In this document: positions 61,316-64,000 of the stretch, in pieces
Numbering within the stretch: position 1 is the stretch's first letter
Layout: each line of letters begins with the position of its first letter
Assembly: GCA_012517355.1 (NCBI GenBank)
Contig: JAAYVD010000112.1
Span: 1 to 64,000 of the forward strand
Source of the DNA: Candidatus Rifleibacteriota bacterium
GTDB taxonomy: Bacteria; Muiribacteriota; Ozemobacteria; Ozemobacterales; Ozemobacteraceae
Direction of reading: 5' to 3'
Length of the DNA stretch: 64,000 nucleotides
Made by a program: the position numbers and the translations under genes
Notes under the pieces: generated by a model
What the model was told of the DNA's origin: nothing
Seen by the model: the letters and a program-made list of their open reading frames with translations, nothing else
Database searches by the model: none

Positions 61316-62284
61316 TCAGGCCTGGAAGAAGCCTTCCAGGAAATGGACGACGGCGGCGACGTGGTTTCCGATCGCCGTCTCGTCGGACAGCACGATCCCG
61401 TCGAAGCCGGCCTGGGCGACGTCATACAGGTGGACGATCTCGCTGCGCGAGGGGAGCGGCGCCCGCACCATCGACCCCAGCACCTCGCCGGCCAGGAGCT
61501 TCGGCCCACGCAGCCGCGGGAAGGCCGCCACGAATTCCGCCTGCAGCCGGCCCAGGTCGCGCAGCTCGGCCTCCGCCCCCAGGTCGCCGCGACAGAGCCA
61601 GAGTTCGTCGAAGGCGGCATCGAGGGCGGGCAGGGCGGCGAGCGCGGCCGGCCGTTCGACCTTGGCGATCAGCCGCCGGCCCGCGGTCAGGGGCCGGAAC
61701 AGGGCCGCTTCGCGGCCGTCCTGGACGAAGGAGACGGCGAACTCCACGCCGGGGAAGGCCATTCCCGCGGCGATGGCGGCCGCGTCGCGGGCGGTGACGC
61801 GCGGCAGCTCGTAGGCCCGGTGCGGGCAGTTCAGCCCCTTCCCCGGCCCCAGCGGCCCGGTCACCAGGCAGTCGGCCAGCAGGCGGTCGGGGCCGGGCCG
61901 GGCGGTCACCCGCAGCACCACCCGCCGGTCGTTGAGATGCAGTTCGTCGCCGACCCCGGTCAGGGCGAACACCGCCTCGTGCGGCACGGGGATGACCGCG
62001 GGGTCGCGGGAAGCCGCCGCCAGGCGCAGTTCGACGCGGGCGGGCACCGCCTCCACGACCGGGCAGTCGCCGACGCGCACCTTGGCGCCCTGCAGGTCGA
62101 GCACGACCGGCAGCGGCCGGCCGAGCTCGCGGCTGAGGTCTGCCACCTGGCCCAGGTGGCCGGTGATCTGGTCGGGGGTCAGGTGCGAAGCATTGAGCCG
62201 GAACCGGGTGGCGACGCGCGCCATCTCCCGGATGGTCTCCCGGCCCGCCGAGGCCGGTCCGATGGTCAGGACGAAATCCCGCAT
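61316..62284 (-). CDS. Minimal pyruvate kinase (barrel and B domain, no C-terminal regulatory domain)
   Basis: 322 residues against ~470 in ordinary pyruvate kinases. It begins at the TIGPAS strand and ends after the barrel. Active-site features kept: RLNASH (for RxNxSH), LDLQGAKVRV (for GPKIR), SFVQDG, AKVERP, LCRGDLGAEA and GSMVRAPLPSRSEI, then LSDETAIG. The whole C domain that binds effectors and forms tetramers is missing. It should convert phosphoenolpyruvate and ADP to pyruvate and ATP if active; some substitutions leave room for another role. AAGGAG precedes the ATG. Confidence 0.8.
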   Translation of the reverse strand: MRDFVLTIGPASAGRETIREMARVATRFRLNASHLTPDQITGHLGQVADLSRELGRPLPVVLDLQGAKVRVGDCPVVEAVPARVELRLAAASRDPAVIPVPHEAVFALTGVGDELHLNDRRVVLRVTARPGPDRLLADCLVTGPLGPGKGLNCPHRAYELPRVTARDAAAIAAGMAFPGVEFAVSFVQDGREAALFRPLTAGRRLIAKVERPAALAALPALDAAFDELWLCRGDLGAEAELRDLGRLQAEFVAAFPRLRGPKLLAGEVLGSMVRAPLPSRSEIVHLYDVAQAGFDGIVLSDETAIGNHVAAVVHFLEGFFQA

Positions 62285-62327
62285 GTGCGACTCCTTGGCC
62301 GGGGGCAGGCCGCCCCCGGGCGGTCGG

Positions 62328-62747
62328 TCAGGTGGCCCAGATCAGGCGGACGGCGGCCGCGCCCAGGGCGAAGAGGAAGCCGCCCGTGAACCCGTCGAGC
62401 CGGAGGGTGGGCTGGCCCTTCTCCAGGCGCCATTTTCCCATCCGGTCCAGGACCAGTCCGGCGATGGTGGGCGCCAGCAGCAGGTTGACGAGCCGGAGGT
62501 CAGGGGTCCGGAAGACCGCGATGGGAAAGAGCGAAAGGCTGGCCAGGCCGGCAACCAGGCCCATGCCCAGCCAGGGAAGGGCGGGGGCGCGCGGCACCTG
62601 TGCCTCCAGCCACTGCATGGGTCGCAGGAACCCGTGGGCCACGATTTCGGCCAGGACGGGGACGAGGATCGTGAACAGCAGTTCCCCGAACAGGTCCAGC
62701 AGGATCTCGGCCAGGAATCCGACCACCGCTTCGAGCACGCGTACCAC
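62328..62747 (-). CDS. Hydrophobic membrane protein of unknown family
   Basis: 139 residues with about four hydrophobic segments (ILLDLFGELLFTILVPVLAEIV; LPWLGMGLVAGLASLSLF; GGFLFALGAAAVRLIWA). The start is probably the GTG at 62747 (GGGGA upstream); the frame upstream is repeat-derived. It lies just upstream of the pyruvate-kinase gene on the same strand (43-base gap). Confidence 0.6.
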   Translation of the reverse strand: MVRVLEAVVGFLAEILLDLFGELLFTILVPVLAEIVAHGFLRPMQWLEAQVPRAPALPWLGMGLVAGLASLSLFPIAVFRTPDLRLVNLLLAPTIAGLVLDRMGKWRLEKGQPTLRLDGFTGGFLFALGAAAVRLIWAT

Positions 62748-62819
62748 TCCCCGGAAGGGTGGCCGGCGCCAGCGGCACCGGCCGCCCCCGCCGCCGTCCC
62801 TCCCCGTTGTCATGGGGAG

Positions 62820-62904
62820 GGCCCCTTTGCCGTGCACGAAACAGGCGTTTCGCGCCGCCATCCGTGGCGGCAAAGGGGGGCCCTTCCGGCATCGCGTCGT
62901 TCGG
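62820..62904 (+). repeat. Dispersed palindromic repeat, copy K (well conserved)
   Basis: GGCCCCTTTGCCGTGCACGA, then GGCGTTTCGCGCCGCCATCC and GTGGCGGCAAAGGGG keep the outer stem and both inner hairpins; the 3' hairpin is altered. Confidence 0.9.
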
Positions 62905-63194
62905 GACCTCTGCGAGGTCGGGAACCATCCGGACCTCGTTCCGCGACCGGCGCCATAAGCCACCAGGTTCCTGGGAGACACCGGGCGGTATCCCCACAGC
63001 GGGAGCGACCACATGATACCCCATTCCGGGGCCTCGTACAAGGGCCACCCGGCAATTCTCCCCAAGGGAACTGGAGCGGCTTTCCCGTTTGCTTCGGTCT
63101 GCCCTTCTGATGGGGACCGAGTCTGACGAACCCGCCATCCATCAGGAAAACCACGGATTCCTGAGCGGGAAAGGCCGAATGCCACCCGGCCGGA

Positions 63195-63223
63195 TTGCGC
63201 CCGTCCGCCACGGATGCTAGACT
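63195..63223 (+). promoter_or_regulatory. Promoter of the exonuclease gene
   Basis: TTGCGC (63195-63200), 17-base spacer, TAGACT (63218-63223) with extended -10 TGC; 47 bases before the ATG at 63271. Confidence 0.55.
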
Positions 63224-63270
63224 CCCCGGCAGGGTGGCCGGACGGCTGCCCGACCAGGAGGACCCGTGTG

Positions 63271-64000
63271 ATGCCCTTCCTGACCGACCGACCGTCTCTC
63301 CTCCGGCTCCGGTGGTGGCGACGAGTGCTGTTGCTGTTGTCGGGCCTGGCCGCCCTGGCCGCCTGTCCACCGCGCCTTCCCGCCGCCTCCCCGGCCTCCG
63401 CGCCGGCGGGCGCGGCTTCCCCGACCCCCACCCTGGAGGAACCCATGTCGTTCATCATGGTCGATATCGAATCCGACGGACCCATCCCGGGGGACTACTC
63501 GATGATCTCCCTGGGCGCCGTCCTGGTGGACGCGAACCTGGACAAGACCTTCACCACGCGCTTCCGGCCGATCTCCGACCGGTGGGTCCCCGAAGCGCTG
63601 GCCATCTCCGGGTTCAGCCGCGAGGCGACGCTCGCCTTCCCCGACCCCCGGGGGGAGATGGAACGGTTCGCCGCCTGGATCAGGTCGGTCTGTCCGGGGA
63701 AACCGGTGTTCGTCTCGGACAACAACGGCTACGACTGGCAGTTCGTCAACTGGTACTTCCATCATTTTCTTGGTGACAACCCGTTCGGCTACTCGTCGCA
63801 GAACATGGGTTCCTTGTACAAAGGCATGGTCAAGGACATGGGCCGGAACTTCAAGCACCTGCGAAAGACGGTCCACACGCACGACCCCCTCGACGACGCA
63901 CGGGGCAACGCCGAAGCCCTGCTGCACATGATCCGGGAGATGGGCCTGGTCGTGCCGGGATGGCCTTCGAGCCCGGAGCCCACACCAGCGCCTGGGCCAG
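63271..64000 (+). CDS. DEDDh 3'-5' exonuclease with a lipoprotein-type leader, 3'-truncated
   Basis: Open to the window end (243 residues seen). The exonuclease domain starts at an internal ATG (63445) with MSFIMVDIESDG: acidic DxE motif, then YDWQF (second Asp motif) and HTHDPLDDA (His and last Asp), so DEDDh chemistry is intact. The longer form, from ATG 63271 with AGGAGGA upstream, adds a basic leader, a hydrophobic stretch and LAALAAC, a textbook lipobox. The internal ATG also has GGAGG six bases upstream. Both starts are in one frame, so two forms (lipoprotein and cytoplasmic) are possible. The domain resembles RNase T/Rv2179c-type exoribonucleases. Confidence 0.8.
   Translation, partial: MPFLTDRPSLLRLRWWRRVLLLLSGLAALAACPPRLPAASPASAPAGAASPTPTLEEPMSFIMVDIESDGPIPGDYSMISLGAVLVDANLDKTFTTRFRPISDRWVPEALAISGFSREATLAFPDPRGEMERFAAWIRSVCPGKPVFVSDNNGYDWQFVNWYFHHFLGDNPFGYSSQNMGSLYKGMVKDMGRNFKHLRKTVHTHDPLDDARGNAEALLHMIREMGLVVPGWPSSPEPTPAPGP

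Larger units (their letters stand above)
62748..63270. other. Divergent intergenic region with a palindromic-repeat copy and a promoter
   Basis: No gene seen. Copy K of the dispersed repeat lies at 62820-62904 and a promoter for the exonuclease gene at 63195-63223. The remainder shows no structure that I can name. Confidence 0.55.

Overview
The window is GC-rich chromosomal DNA from a diderm bacterium. It carries a lipoprotein with a lipobox-like signal, an OmpA-type porin/anchor and a periplasmic lytic transglycosylase. The housekeeping set (dprA-smg-topA-trmFO, an EF-G paralogue, glmS, mutS2, monomeric isocitrate dehydrogenase) is bacterial and intact. I cannot place the phylum. A deep-branching, poorly cultivated Gram-negative lineage (for example Riflebacteria/Ozemobacteria) is a guess only. 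Promoters that can be read are sigma70-like (TTGnCn-17/18-TAnnnT, several with an extended TGn -10).

Layout. 1-5449: a plus-strand dprA-smg-topA-trmFO operon. 5450-12188: minus-strand giant Ig-repeat/NHL lipoprotein, an unknown protein and a STAS protein. 12189-13100: a less GC-rich pocket with an orphan AlpA/excisionase-like HTH protein. 13230-19804: lytic transglycosylase (minus), EF-G-like GTPase with a terminator, and a polyprenol-kinase-like membrane protein. 19830-26869: minus-strand 5'-nucleotidase, S9 peptidase, a secreted unknown and an OmpA protein. 26870-27782: hairpin-rich non-coding DNA. 27783-33444: YihY/BrkB protein, a membrane protein, monomeric IDH with an upstream HTH regulator and probable operator, and a zinc-ribbon protein. 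33625-47216: a six-gene signalling operon. 47462-57933: small membrane protein, ADP-ribosylglycohydrolase, DUF2225/receiver-like protein, zinc-ribbon pilin-like protein, TPR protein, glmS, mutS2 and a GyrI-like protein. 58090-64000: TolB-like propeller, small membrane proteins, a cNMP-binding protein, a minimal pyruvate kinase and a DEDDh exonuclease running off the window.

The most interesting region is 33563-47216. One promoter is followed by six tightly spaced or overlapping genes: a STAS anti-anti-sigma protein, a cNMP-domain/TadZ-CpaE ATPase fusion, a diiron-type metallo-beta-lactamase-fold protein, an RsbU-like PP2C phosphatase, an internally duplicated secreted protein, and a 2436-residue protein with two complete halves. 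Each half is 4 TM + HAMP + class III cyclase. Half 1 keeps both metal-binding aspartates but has lost the transition-state Asn/Arg. Half 2 has lost both aspartates but keeps Lys, Thr, Asn and Arg. This is the division of labour of animal transmembrane adenylyl cyclases (C1/C2), here in a bacterial polypeptide.

A second signal is a dispersed ~81-85 bp palindromic repeat, at least 11 copies in the window. Its best copies fold into a three-way junction plus a 3' hairpin. Six copies lie inside three open reading frames without breaking them, much like Rickettsia palindromic elements. Because of the high GC, many long antisense and out-of-frame ORFs exist; I regard them as shadows.
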